A stretch of 64,000 bases of DNA from Fabrea salina. Taxonomy: Eukaryota > Ciliophora > Heterotrichea > Heterotrichida > Fabreidae. Of the stretch, positions 43,179-51,839 are shown one piece after another (position 1 is the first letter of the stretch; the number at the start of each line of letters is the position of its first letter). The notes under the pieces are model-generated. The model was not told the DNA's origin, ran no database searches, and was given only the letters and a program-made list of their open reading frames with translations. Made by a program: the position numbers and the translations under genes. The DNA is taken from assembly GCA_022984795.1 (NCBI GenBank), contig JALIHJ010000006.1:248001-312000 (forward strand), read 5' to 3'.

Positions 43179-44759
43179 TTACACTTGGAGCCAAGGGTGA
43201 GAAAGGGCTTCCCGGGCACTGAGTCTGTTTCCTGGGTCAACTTGCAGCAAGCAAGTCAAGAAGTTCAGTAGCAGTTGGTCTTCCCCAGCTATTTCTTGCA
43301 AAGTCTTCCCAGAAACTTGGGGGGTGTCTTGAGTCCTGAGCATTCCATCTCTAATGTACATTTCAAGGAGCTTTCCTTGGGTAGGCAACTGCTGAGTAAC
43401 CTTTTCTACTTTAAGTAGGAACTCCTCAATGGTTTCCCAGCTGAACAAAATGTCTCCAGAAAGAATCTCTGCTACCACGCACCCCAAACTCCACATGTCG
43501 ATTTTGCAGTCGTAGGGTCCTCCCATAACAACTTCAGGAGCTCGGTAGGACTTCGACTGGATGTAGGTCGTCAGCTCGTCAGTCGTGAAACAACTGTTCC
43601 CGAAGTCAATCAGTCTGATAGAACAGTGTGTAGGCGAGTGGACGCGTTTCCGCAGAGGAGTAGCAACTAAGATGTTTTCAGGCTTGATGTCAGCGTGGAT
43701 GACTCCTTGGGAGTGGATGAAGTCAAGGGCTGTGAGGACTTGACTAACGATGCTTTTGACCTGGGACTTGAGAATCCAGGACACTTCAGGCTGTGTATTG
43801 ATGTTAAAGAGGTTCTCTCCTAGTAATTCATACACTATAAACAAATGCTCCCTGTAGTAGAAGTACTCGTACAAAGCTACGATGCACTGCTGAGCCAAGT
43901 CGTTAGCAGCACACCTAGCAAGTTCCTTCATGACTTTGATTTCGTCAAGTCCTTGGTCGAAGGTTTCCTTTTCGTTATGTATGATTTTAAGGCAAACTTG
44001 TCTTTTAAGGCGTATGTCGTAGCACTCTATGACGGTGCTGAAGTTAGAGGAAGCAATGATACGTTCTATTTTGTACCGTTCTGCCAAAACTTCGCCCAAC
44101 AACAGTGGAATGTTCTTGGTAGCTTCGTAACCAGTTTTGCGGGGCTTGTAAATGAAGGGCAAGTACATCACTTCGTTTTCCTGCGAAAAGTTTTCTTGGA
44201 GGCACTTGGACTCTTCGCGTGCCAGGAACTTTTCGAACTCAATGGTTTCTTTGTCAGGTTGTCTGTAGGGGAAGTTCACTTCTATGTTCTCGTCTATTTC
44301 ACCAAAGGAGAAGTTGGAGGTTTCGTCGCCCTCGTTGTTTGAAAACGAAAAGTCCCCTGGAGACCGGGTTCTTCCTCGCAACTGTGTGGGGAAGGCACAA
44401 GTAGACCCATGCATGCTTCCTGCAAAACCTAACTTTTCGTTAAGCCGCATTTCGAGTTGGTGCATGCGTCGCATCTTATCGTCTAGGTTCTCTAGTTCTA
44501 TAGACAGGTGGTTGAGTCCGCGCTGGAACATCAGTTCTAACTGCAGCACGTCTTCTGTTTTGTCCTTGTAAAGCAGCTTCAGGGCTTCTAGTTCTTTTCT
44601 GAGCGAGGAAATTTCTTTGTTTTGGCGCTTACTGGATTTCTCAGGGATGGTGGAACTAGTGGGGTGCTCAGAGCACATGCAAGACGTGAATTCTTCGTAC
44701 CTCCTTCTTCCCAGGTCTTTCAAGCACTCTTCCAAACTAGAGTCATATTGCCTTGACAT
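43179..44759 (-). CDS. DYRK-family-like protein kinase
   Basis: 526 residues. The N-terminal 210 are coiled coil and low-complexity. The kinase domain (about 230-525) has VAIK-like VCLKII Lys, HADIKPEN catalytic loop, LIDFGNSCF for DFG, SYRAPEV and DMWSLGCVVAE. HADIKPEN and the Tyr before the RAPEV motif (QSKSYRAPEV) point to the DYRK/HIPK/PRP4 group. The glycine loop (IIASSNFSTVIECYD) is unusual, with Ser and Asn in place of glycines, so activity should be tested. Coiled-coil N-terminus plus DYRK domain is uncommon. It lies just upstream of the EF-hand gene. Confidence 0.85.
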   Translation of the reverse strand: MSRQYDSSLEECLKDLGRRRYEEFTSCMCSEHPTSSTIPEKSSKRQNKEISSLRKELEALKLLYKDKTEDVLQLELMFQRGLNHLSIELENLDDKMRRMHQLEMRLNEKLGFAGSMHGSTCAFPTQLRGRTRSPGDFSFSNNEGDETSNFSFGEIDENIEVNFPYRQPDKETIEFEKFLAREESKCLQENFSQENEVMYLPFIYKPRKTGYEATKNIPLLLGEVLAERYKIERIIASSNFSTVIECYDIRLKRQVCLKIIHNEKETFDQGLDEIKVMKELARCAANDLAQQCIVALYEYFYYREHLFIVYELLGENLFNINTQPEVSWILKSQVKSIVSQVLTALDFIHSQGVIHADIKPENILVATPLRKRVHSPTHCSIRLIDFGNSCFTTDELTTYIQSKSYRAPEVVMGGPYDCKIDMWSLGCVVAEILSGDILFSWETIEEFLLKVEKVTQQLPTQGKLLEMYIRDGMLRTQDTPQVSGKTLQEIAGEDQLLLNFLTCLLQVDPGNRLSAREALSHPWLQV

Positions 44760-44854
44760 TTCAATATTAATTAAATTCTTCCATATATGTAACAGAACTC
44801 ATTTATTACGGTGCTTCCAAGTAGTATCCAGAACTTTCTATAGTGTTAAACAAA

Positions 44855-45769
44855 ATGGAAAGTGTCCACTTAGGGAACTCTTTTTTCTTGCAAGACAACT
44901 TCACTGAGTCTGCCAAACACTACAAAGCTGCTTTGGAACAAGAACCTAACCTTTTGGAAGCCCTTCTCAACTTAGGCTACTCTTACATCAAACAAGGAGC
45001 CTTCGAGCTTGCCTGTGAAGTACTTGACAAAGCAATCTTAGCAGACCCCCACTCTGAACTTGCAGCCTTCAGGAAAGGACAGGCTCTTTTTTACTCCGAA
45101 AGGTTCTCAGAAGCCCTGTCCCTCTTCGAAAAGGCCCAAGCCCACTTATGGGCCAGGAAAGCTGCCAGCGAACTTAACAAGTCCAGCCTTCCTCCTGGAA
45201 AAGAACCCTACACTTGGTTCCAAAGCACTGACCAACTCTTTGTAGTAGCCAACGTAAAACCCCGCTCTGAACAAGAAGTCTCAGTAAAGATCCAGCCTGA
45301 CTTCCTTAGTCTGACCGCAAAGACCCAACAAGGTTCCGACTTCCACTTCAAAGTCCAACTGCTGCGCCAAGTAGTGCCTGAGCAAAGCACCTACGAAGTC
45401 AAACCCAACAAAGTTGAAGTTACTCTTAAAAAAGCAGAAGAACTTAACTGGAGCAGTTTGGAACCCCAAACACAAGAGTCCAAACCTTCGTACCCAAGTT
45501 CTTCTCGAAAAAAGAAAGACTGGAGCCAAATCGACAAAGAAATCGACCAAGAACTCAAAAAAGAAAAACCTGAAGGCGAAGAAGCCCTCCAGGAACTCTT
45601 CAAACAAATCTACGCCAACGCCGACGAAGACACCAGACGCGCCATGATCAAGTCTTACCAGACCTCAGGCGGAACAGTGCTTTCTACCAACTGGGGCGAA
45701 GTCAGCCAAAAAGACTACGAAGGAAGAGACAAACCCGAACCCCCCGAAGGCCAACAGTGGGCTAAGTAA
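44855..45769 (+). CDS. SUGT1: SGT1 co-chaperone (TPR, CS and SGS domains)
   Basis: 304 residues from ATG 44855 (MESVHLGNSFF); the frame's earlier start is GTG and is not used. TPR repeats cover about 1-100 (LEALLNLGYSYIKQGAFELACEVL), the CS domain about 115-205 (YTWFQSTDQLFVVANVK) and the SGS domain the C-terminus (DWSQIDKEIDQELKKEKPEG, IKSYQTSGGTVLSTNWGEV). All three are in the standard order. SGT1 links HSP90 to client proteins, kinetochore assembly and SCF ubiquitin ligases. Confidence 0.93.
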   Translation: MESVHLGNSFFLQDNFTESAKHYKAALEQEPNLLEALLNLGYSYIKQGAFELACEVLDKAILADPHSELAAFRKGQALFYSERFSEALSLFEKAQAHLWARKAASELNKSSLPPGKEPYTWFQSTDQLFVVANVKPRSEQEVSVKIQPDFLSLTAKTQQGSDFHFKVQLLRQVVPEQSTYEVKPNKVEVTLKKAEELNWSSLEPQTQESKPSYPSSSRKKKDWSQIDKEIDQELKKEKPEGEEALQELFKQIYANADEDTRRAMIKSYQTSGGTVLSTNWGEVSQKDYEGRDKPEPPEGQQWAK

Positions 45770-45849
45770 CTCTGTTTAAATTTAAGTCAGTAAGGTAAGT
45801 TCAGAACCCAACAACCTAGATACGCTCTATATCCATTTACAATTGCACA

Positions 45850-46056
45850 ATGGACTTCCAAACACAGTTTTCCACCTACAAAGGTTCCCAGAACTCCTTC
45901 AACTCGCACAATCTAGCCCAGATTACTCCAAAAAGAGATGAAAGTTACTTTGGACAGCTGCGCAAAGAACTCCAGATGTTTTTTGTGTCAAGTGCAGCTC
46001 TTTCAGTCGAGGACGTTTGGGCGGTTCGTAAAATTAACTCTAATTTGAGCCATTAA
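45850..46056 (+). CDS. Small hypothetical protein
   Basis: 68 residues, mostly polar; the second half (YFGQLRKELQMFFVSSAALSVEDVW) could form one amphipathic helix. No family is recognised. It is supported by frame, an ATG after CAC AATTGCACA, and its location in an otherwise empty gap. A second TAA follows its own, and the next gene's ATG comes directly after that (TAA-TAA-ATG). Confidence 0.45.
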   Translation: MDFQTQFSTYKGSQNSFNSHNLAQITPKRDESYFGQLRKELQMFFVSSAALSVEDVWAVRKINSNLSH

Positions 46057-46059
46057 TAA

Positions 46060-46473
46060 ATGACAACTTTTAAGCAGGCTAAAGAAAAAGGTCAGCCCTG
46101 GCCCCAGGGCCCTGATGACATGTGCCCCTCAAAAGTGCAAAACCAATACCTCTACGGAGGAGGCCGCACTTTCAAACTCAAGTTGCTTTTAGGTAACATT
46201 TCTGTGGCTTGGTTGGCCGGAACCGTTTATCTAGACAAGTACCTCACAAAGAACAGGCACATGGTCAAGCAAAACTACTTTTTGGAACGTTTATGCCTCA
46301 ACTCTGTGCGATACATGTGGCCAGTCTTCTTTGTACTGTGGTTTGGACTTCCTCACAGTCAGTGGTTGTATTGGAAGATCCTTGACTTGGCTGTAGGAGC
46401 CAAACCCCTGACAAGGGACCCCAGACCTAACTGGAAGCCTGATGAAGGCATTTTAGCCAAACTCGAGCAGTAA
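46060..46473 (+). CDS. Small membrane protein, possibly mitochondrial
   Basis: 137 residues. Two hydrophobic stretches (LKLLLGNISVAWLAGTVYL and MWPVFFVLWFGLPHSQWLY) sit between a Gly/Pro-rich N-terminus and a basic C-terminus (RDPRPNWKPDEGILAKLEQ). It has no signal peptide. The pattern resembles lineage-specific subunits of ciliate respiratory complexes, but no homology is claimed. Its ATG is 3 nt after the stop of the preceding small gene, and its stop is 8 nt from the convergent Myb gene. Confidence 0.6.
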   Translation: MTTFKQAKEKGQPWPQGPDDMCPSKVQNQYLYGGGRTFKLKLLLGNISVAWLAGTVYLDKYLTKNRHMVKQNYFLERLCLNSVRYMWPVFFVLWFGLPHSQWLYWKILDLAVGAKPLTRDPRPNWKPDEGILAKLEQ

Positions 46474-46481
46474 CTAACCAG

Positions 46482-46766
46482 TTATATTTTTAAGAACTGA
46501 GTATTTGGGAAGTAGACTCCTTCTCCGTACTGCGTTGACTTGTCTTGGGTGGGAACAGGTTCTTTTTTATCTTGTTTCTGAGCTAGCTTCAAACTTGCCT
46601 CTTTCAAAAAGTACTTTTGTGCGTGACTCCTTACTTGGGTGGGACTGCGTGTTTTGACCAGAGAGGAGATTTTTTTCCAGTTTCTTCCAAACAGAGAAAG
46701 TCCATCTAAAAACAAAGACTGTTCTTTAGCAGTCCACCTGCCTGACTTGCAGTTTGAGTAGTTCAT
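46482..46766 (-). CDS. Single-repeat Myb-like protein of the SHAQKYF class
   Basis: 94 residues. RWTAKEQSLFLDGLSLFGRNWKKISSLVKTR followed by RSHAQKYFLKEA is a complete single Myb/SANT repeat of the SHAQKYF type, a group of DNA-binding regulators best known from plants and also common in protists. Only one repeat is present and there is no recognisable activation domain. The C-terminus is short and basic. It probably binds I-box-like DNA (GATAA), which is known for the class, not shown here. Confidence 0.85.
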   Translation of the reverse strand: MNYSNCKSGRWTAKEQSLFLDGLSLFGRNWKKISSLVKTRSPTQVRSHAQKYFLKEASLKLAQKQDKKEPVPTQDKSTQYGEGVYFPNTQFLKI

Positions 46767-46816
46767 AGATTTAAATTATACAAGATACACAATATGGCAG
46801 GATCTTATTTACAAAC

Positions 46817-47275
46817 TTACAAGAGTCCAGAAGTGTAGGGTTTGAAGTTAAGTGCTTCTCTGGCAGTAGTGGTGCAAACTACTCTTGGGTTGAGTTTAAG
46901 GGGCTTGGCTTTGCTTTCCCAGTTAGTTTCTGTTGCGTTCCACAACTCCTGAGTGTTTTGTTGTCTGTAGAGTTCTTCAAAAAACACTTCATTAACTCTT
47001 AAGTCAAAGTCTGTTTCGTTATGCACAACCAACAAAGAATGGGGACCTAGTTCTAAAGGGCAACAAAAGTTCTCGAAAGCAGGAGTTTTTCCTTCAAACC
47101 TGACGACTCCGTTTAGCTTAACCTTTTTTTTGTTGGTGAACTTGCTGTTTAAGAACTCCACTGAAACCTCTTTGTGGTCGATTCTGAGTTTCCAAAAGTA
47201 ACGCGTTTTGCTGTGTTTGAAAGTCTTTCCAATTTGGTCTTTTTGGCAGTAAAGAGCTTGTATAGGACTTGACAT
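46817..47275 (-). CDS. Hypothetical beta-rich protein
   Basis: 152 residues. The first 90 alternate short strands (RYFWKLRIDHKEVSVEFLNS, KVKLNGVVRFEG, SLLVVHNETDFDLRVNEVFF), like a compact beta sandwich or barrel; the tail is unstructured and basic. No family is recognised with confidence. The start is preceded by CTTATAAACATG, a good match to the start context common in this window. Confidence 0.6.
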   Translation of the reverse strand: MSSPIQALYCQKDQIGKTFKHSKTRYFWKLRIDHKEVSVEFLNSKFTNKKKVKLNGVVRFEGKTPAFENFCCPLELGPHSLLVVHNETDFDLRVNEVFFEELYRQQNTQELWNATETNWESKAKPLKLNPRVVCTTTAREALNFKPYTSGLL

Positions 47276-47310
47276 GTTTATAAGCTGTTTCTATATAATT
47301 TTGACTAACT

Positions 47311-48462
47311 ATGTCTGAAAGCGACCAGGAAAGGAACTACTTGAAGCAGATGGTTGGAATCAAAAGCGAAAGAGACAACCTGAAACGCAGCAACCAGTAC
47401 TACGTAAAACAAGTAAGCCAAATGGAAGTTAAAATCAGCGAACTCAAAGCAATGCTCCAGGCAAAGGACTCTGAAATACAGTACTATAAAAATAAACTAC
47501 TCCACCTCGAAGAAGAAAACAGCCGAGCAATGACAGACACCATGGAAATGTCTTCGCGCTCCATTCACGAGTTAGAATCCAAACTCGTAATGCTTGAAGA
47601 AGAAAACGAACACCTTAAGTCCCTAACTAACAACTCAGACATACTTGACCTCAAAGTGCAACTTGAACACGCCTTGCTAATGAAAGACACCTTTGAAGAA
47701 AAGTACCGCGAAGCCAGACACGAACTCCTGAAAAACGAAGCCTTGGATGAGTCCAACAGAAGCCTGCAAGAAAAACCCAAACTCCAAAAAGAGACCCAAG
47801 TCTCTCAGGAAAACTACAAACTCAAACAAGAACTCCAACAACTCAAACAAGAACTCCAACAACTCAAAAACTCAAATAACGAACTTTCCCAACAAAACAA
47901 CCAGCTCCAACAAAAGCACACACAAGTCACTAAAGAAAAAGAAAACCTAGCTAAAGACAAAAACAGGCTTTCTGAAGAGTTTTCTCAACTCGAAAGACAA
48001 CTAGAAGAAGTCACACAGGAAAAACTCCACTCAGAAGCCAAACTCCTGGAACTCAAAAAGGACTCTGTTTTCTTCCAACCTGAACACATGGAAAAGCAGA
48101 ACTACTTCCGTCACACCGAACCTAGTTTCGAAGAGTTCGAAACCTTCCACAGACCCAAGACTCAAAGGTCAGGCGAGTTCTACTCAACCTCCAGCACTCC
48201 TTCACAGAAAAAAGCAGCTTTTCCAAACGTCCAGATTCCCCAACAGTCCCCTACAAGACCAAGAATGCTCAAAGATTTAAAAAAGTCCTCTACTTCTTCC
48301 TTGTCTTCTTACAATCAAACTTCTGTCAACAAGCCAGTAGACTTTGTTCCTAGTTTTATGCGTGCTAAAAAACCCATGCACAAAAACCACGTGATTGACC
48401 TAGACGGCAGTGGGCCTGACTCTTTTGCTGACGACTTTCCTGATGAGGATGAGCTTGCTTAA
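47311..48462 (+). CDS. Long coiled-coil protein
   Basis: 383 residues. Nearly continuous coiled coil from about residue 10 to 240, including an internal tandem of KQELQQLKQELQQLK. The C-terminal 130 residues are polar with SxxP and basic patches (TRPRMLKDLKKSSTSSL) and an acidic end (DDFPDEDELA). It may be a cytoskeletal or basal-body component, as inference only. Its TAA overlaps the stop of the convergent gene at TTAA (48459-48462). Confidence 0.7.
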   Translation: MSESDQERNYLKQMVGIKSERDNLKRSNQYYVKQVSQMEVKISELKAMLQAKDSEIQYYKNKLLHLEEENSRAMTDTMEMSSRSIHELESKLVMLEEENEHLKSLTNNSDILDLKVQLEHALLMKDTFEEKYREARHELLKNEALDESNRSLQEKPKLQKETQVSQENYKLKQELQQLKQELQQLKNSNNELSQQNNQLQQKHTQVTKEKENLAKDKNRLSEEFSQLERQLEEVTQEKLHSEAKLLELKKDSVFFQPEHMEKQNYFRHTEPSFEEFETFHRPKTQRSGEFYSTSSTPSQKKAAFPNVQIPQQSPTRPRMLKDLKKSSTSSLSSYNQTSVNKPVDFVPSFMRAKKPMHKNHVIDLDGSGPDSFADDFPDEDELA

Positions 48463-49181
48463 TTTAACAGAGACCTTAATCTTTTTTTGTTGGAAGTAAT
48501 TATCTTTTCGAACTTGAATTTGCGTTCAAGGTCCCCTTGATACTTAGCAGACCCTTCGTTCATGTAGTCTTGGGTTCCGCTTTTTTGTTTTCGGTGGACT
48601 TCAAAATGTCTAGGTTTGCGCACTAAAAAGCGTCTTTTGAAGCCAAGTTCTTTTTCTAGGTACTTCTGCATCTTCTTTTGCAAAGTGATTTTTTCTCTGT
48701 AGTTGGTTTCGTTGAGTGACTGAGAAACTTCATTTCTGTTAATCTTGGGCAAAATTTCTTTGTTCTGACTAGAAGGTGAGTGTGAATTTTCTCCAAATTT
48801 TCTTTTGTTTACTCTGAAAGCTTCGTGCAAAGGGTGCTTTTTGATGGAGTCAAAAGTTAAGTTGAGTTTGCTTTCGGGGGTCTTGATTTGTTCTATGGTT
48901 TTTTGCACCTCAAGTTTTGTTTTGATGTTTTTTTGGTGGCGCTTGTCAATGTATTTCTGTAACTTGCTGTTCTGAGTCAAGGAATTAATGCGAGCCTTTT
49001 TGATCAAGAGTTCAGTTTCCTTCAACAAGTTGTTACTTTGCTTTAGGTTACTTAAACTCCGGACTGAAGCTTGTTCCCTTTCGGTTTTGGCGTGGTTTCT
49101 GATTGACTCACACTGCTCTAAGAGTTGGTCTAGGTCTAGTTTTAAGTTCTGGGCTTTGGGCTTTTTCTTATTTAGCTTCAT
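48459..49181 (-). CDS. Lys-rich helical protein of unknown function
   Basis: 240 residues, strongly basic and largely helical (LLKETELLIKKARINSLTQ, KYIDKRHQKNIKTKLEVQKTIEQI). The C-terminal region has an EKITLQKKMQKYLEKELGFKR-like stretch, then basic motifs. No domain is recognised. Basic charge and lack of TM or signal suggest a nuclear or cytoskeletal protein. It is divergent from the CRC-domain gene across about 135 nt of AT-rich sequence. Confidence 0.65.
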   Translation of the reverse strand: MKLNKKKPKAQNLKLDLDQLLEQCESIRNHAKTEREQASVRSLSNLKQSNNLLKETELLIKKARINSLTQNSKLQKYIDKRHQKNIKTKLEVQKTIEQIKTPESKLNLTFDSIKKHPLHEAFRVNKRKFGENSHSPSSQNKEILPKINRNEVSQSLNETNYREKITLQKKMQKYLEKELGFKRRFLVRKPRHFEVHRKQKSGTQDYMNEGSAKYQGDLERKFKFEKIITSNKKRLRSLLN

Positions 49182-49316
49182 TTTCTTAAAATCTACTAGT
49201 TACCATAAACGTTTATTTAAATATTAGTCCCTCTTAGCAACTTGCAAAGCAACAACTAACTCATATTAGTTGAATTTAAAATAGCATTGGCCAAAATTTT
49301 AAAAATTAAATTCCAG

Positions 49317-49937
49317 ATGGAAACAAAATCATTGGACTGCCTAGGAGAAAAAACAACACACATATACACTCCTGTCCCCTACAGGGCTTACAGAACCCCT
49401 GTGACTTCTCCTGCGTTCGGGTTGCCTTATTGCCATAAATCATTGTCTCCCTCAGGAGCTTTTCAAAAAGTGAAAAGTTTTCCCTTCAAACTGTTTCCCC
49501 TAAATCTAGGGGTTCTGAAAATGACACAAGACCAACCGGAAGAGGCACTGCTGTCCCTCTCTGCCGGAAAGCCCTTCAAGAGACCTCGCACCAGCTGCAA
49601 TTGCGTCAAGTCCAAATGCCTTAAGCTGTACTGCGAGTGCTTTTCTTCAGGACAAACGTGTGTGGGATGTAACTGCACAGGCTGCCACAACTCTGAAGAG
49701 TTCGACGAACAAAGACGCCAAGCTGTAACAAATGTACTCGACAGGAACCCCCAGGCTTTCAAACCCAAAGTCAGGACTGTACTCCACAACGGGTCCCACC
49801 ACTTACTCAACGGCAAAGGCTGCAGCTGTTCTAAGTCCGGCTGCATGAAAAAGTACTGTGAATGTTTTCAACTAGGAGCTCCGTGTACTACCTTTTGCAG
49901 GTGCAAAGGTTGCAAAAACCAAACCATAATTCCTTAA
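49317..49937 (+). CDS. Tesmin/TSO1-like CRC-domain protein (LIN54 type)
   Basis: 206 residues from ATG 49317 (METKSLD); an in-frame TTG at 49287 is not used. Two cysteine-rich CXC motifs, CNCVKSKCLKLYCECF and CSCSKSGCMKKYCECF, flank the diagnostic RNPQAFKPK linker. In LIN54 and TSO1 these two motifs bind CHR promoter elements (TTYGAA) as part of the DREAM/MuvB complex that controls cell-cycle genes. The domain is at the C-terminus. A CDC20-like cell-cycle gene follows 36 nt later on the same strand. Confidence 0.92.
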   Translation: METKSLDCLGEKTTHIYTPVPYRAYRTPVTSPAFGLPYCHKSLSPSGAFQKVKSFPFKLFPLNLGVLKMTQDQPEEALLSLSAGKPFKRPRTSCNCVKSKCLKLYCECFSSGQTCVGCNCTGCHNSEEFDEQRRQAVTNVLDRNPQAFKPKVRTVLHNGSHHLLNGKGCSCSKSGCMKKYCECFQLGAPCTTFCRCKGCKNQTIIP

Positions 49938-49973
49938 GTAATTAGGGTTAGCATTCAAAAGGGGGACTTAATA

Positions 49974-51197
49974 ATGTTTAAAACTCCCAAGAAGTCTTTC
50001 CAGGTGCAAACTAACACCCAACACACTGGAGGCAGATACATCCCCAACCGCGTATCTTCTACACTCAGCGGTTTCACTAAGTCCGAACCACTTCCTAACA
50101 AACTCTCTTACTCCAAGATTTTAGAGTCCTTGCTGCCTCTCCCTACTAACTTGTTAAATTACAAACCCCTTCCTGTATCTAGTCCAGACATTTCATCTAG
50201 TTTTTCTACCCTACTTCCTCTCCGAAGCTACTTGCCCAGACAAGTCCCCCACTCTCCCTACAAAATCCTAGACGCTCCAGGCTTCCCAGATGACTATTAC
50301 TTGAACATTCTGGACTGGGGTCCCAACAACCAAATTGCAGCAGGCTTGGCACAAAACGTGTTTATACTCCACCCAATCACGGGAAAAGTAACTAAGTTCT
50401 GCAACTTGCAAAACCCAGTTACCTCTCTAAGTTTCAACTCCTCTGGAAACCAGCTAGCCGTTGGAACTTCTTCAGGAAGTGTCTTGGTTTACGACACCCA
50501 AGTGGGCAGAGTTACTTCAAGTTTCTACTCCCACAGTGACCGTGTGGGAGTTCTTTCCTGGAACAGCACTGTAATCAGTTCAGGGTCTGCAGATCACAAC
50601 ATTTCACACAGCGACTCTAGGTCCAAAGACACCTTTGCCAAGTTCCAGTTCCACAAAGACGAAGTTTGTGGCTTGAAGTGGAACGCAGACGGAAGACTAG
50701 TAGCTTCAGGGGGCAACGACAACACTGTAGTTTTGTGGAGCATCAGGCACTCACGCCCGGTGTTTAAGTTCACAGAGCACACTGCTGCAGTAAAAGCACT
50801 GGCTTGGTCTCCCCACAAGTATTGTGAGCTTGCTTCAGGCGGAGGCAGTTCTGATAAAACTATTCGGGTCTGGGACACGCAAACCCTCACTAAGTCCTGT
50901 GCTGTTAACACTCAGTCGCAAATCTGCAGTTTGGTTTTTTCGAACACAAGCAACGAGCTAGTCTCAGCCCACGGACCTCCCCAAAACGAAATAGCTGTTT
51001 GGGAACTGCCTGGAATGCAGAAAGTAGGCGTTATGCTAGGGCACTCAAGCAGAGTTTTGCACCTTGCCTTGTCTCCAGATTCCAAGTCTCTTCTTTCGGG
51101 TTCTGGAGACGAAACCCTAAGGTTCTGGAAAGTCTTTTCCTGCACCAAAAACACAGAATTGAAATGGATGATTCCATCCGAGCATTTCCCTAGATAA
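49974..51197 (+). CDS. CDC20/CDH1-type APC/C activator (WD40)
   Basis: 407 residues. A C-box (GRYIPNR, about residues 20-27) precedes the WD40 propeller, which starts with the signature PYKILDAPGFPDDYYLNILDW. Seven blades follow, with DKTIRVWDTQ and DETLRFWKV as clear repeats. Proteins of this type bring substrates to the anaphase-promoting complex in mitosis or G1. The C-terminus is SEHFPR; a typical Ile-Arg tail, which docks on APC3, is not present, the last two residues being Pro-Arg. Whether it is CDC20 or CDH1 cannot be decided. Confidence 0.9.
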   Translation: MFKTPKKSFQVQTNTQHTGGRYIPNRVSSTLSGFTKSEPLPNKLSYSKILESLLPLPTNLLNYKPLPVSSPDISSSFSTLLPLRSYLPRQVPHSPYKILDAPGFPDDYYLNILDWGPNNQIAAGLAQNVFILHPITGKVTKFCNLQNPVTSLSFNSSGNQLAVGTSSGSVLVYDTQVGRVTSSFYSHSDRVGVLSWNSTVISSGSADHNISHSDSRSKDTFAKFQFHKDEVCGLKWNADGRLVASGGNDNTVVLWSIRHSRPVFKFTEHTAAVKALAWSPHKYCELASGGGSSDKTIRVWDTQTLTKSCAVNTQSQICSLVFSNTSNELVSAHGPPQNEIAVWELPGMQKVGVMLGHSSRVLHLALSPDSKSLLSGSGDETLRFWKVFSCTKNTELKWMIPSEHFPR

Positions 51198-51207
51198 TAT
51201 TTATAAC

Positions 51208-51831
51208 ATGGACAAAGAAAAAAACCTTATGCTCAAAGTACTTAAGGACATTTCCCAGCCAACTCCCCAACTTCCGCAAAAGCGCAAACCCTCCACTGGA
51301 GTCTCTACTAACTGGAAGAAAAACCCCAACTACCGGGCCACTAAAAAACACACATCTCTGCCCTATGTTGCTTTGGACTGCGAAATGGTCAGCACTGAAA
51401 AAGACCCTAACACCCTAGCGCAAGTGGCAATAGTGGACTTTGATGGCCACGTGCTTTTGAACGAGTACGTAAAGCCTGACTCAGAAGTCAAGAACTACCG
51501 AAGCTCCATTACAGGAATCAGGTCCAAGCACCTGAAAAACGCCAAGTCATTTCCACAAGTCCAGGCTTTAGTCAAAAACATTATTGAAGACAAAATAGTA
51601 GTGGGACACTCTATTTCCCACGACTTAAAAGCTTTGGACCTGCAACTAGACCAAGAAAAAGTTAGAGACACCCAGAAGTTGTTTAAGGCCAAAACCCAAG
51701 TCAAAGCAGTGAGTTTGCAGAAGCTTTCTTTTGACGTGCTGGGCAAAGTGATCCAGTTAGGGAAGCACTGTCCTGTTGAAGACGCTCGTTCTACTATTCA
51801 AATTTTCAAAGCCCTTTTTCTGCATAAGTAA
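51208..51831 (+). CDS. REXO4: RNA exonuclease 4 (DEDDh 3'-5' exonuclease)
   Basis: 207 residues. YVALDCEMVST provides the first acidic pair, VGHSISHDLKALD the second Asp, and HCPVEDARSTIQIF the His-Glu-Asp end, matching the DEDDh site of the REXO4 family. The N-terminus is Lys-rich, typical for nucleolar members. Related proteins (yeast Rex4) act in pre-rRNA processing. It sits between CDC20-like and VPS35L genes with gaps of 10 and 8 nt on the same strand. Confidence 0.9.
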   Translation: MDKEKNLMLKVLKDISQPTPQLPQKRKPSTGVSTNWKKNPNYRATKKHTSLPYVALDCEMVSTEKDPNTLAQVAIVDFDGHVLLNEYVKPDSEVKNYRSSITGIRSKHLKNAKSFPQVQALVKNIIEDKIVVGHSISHDLKALDLQLDQEKVRDTQKLFKAKTQVKAVSLQKLSFDVLGKVIQLGKHCPVEDARSTIQIFKALFLHK

Positions 51832-51839
51832 GAGATAAA

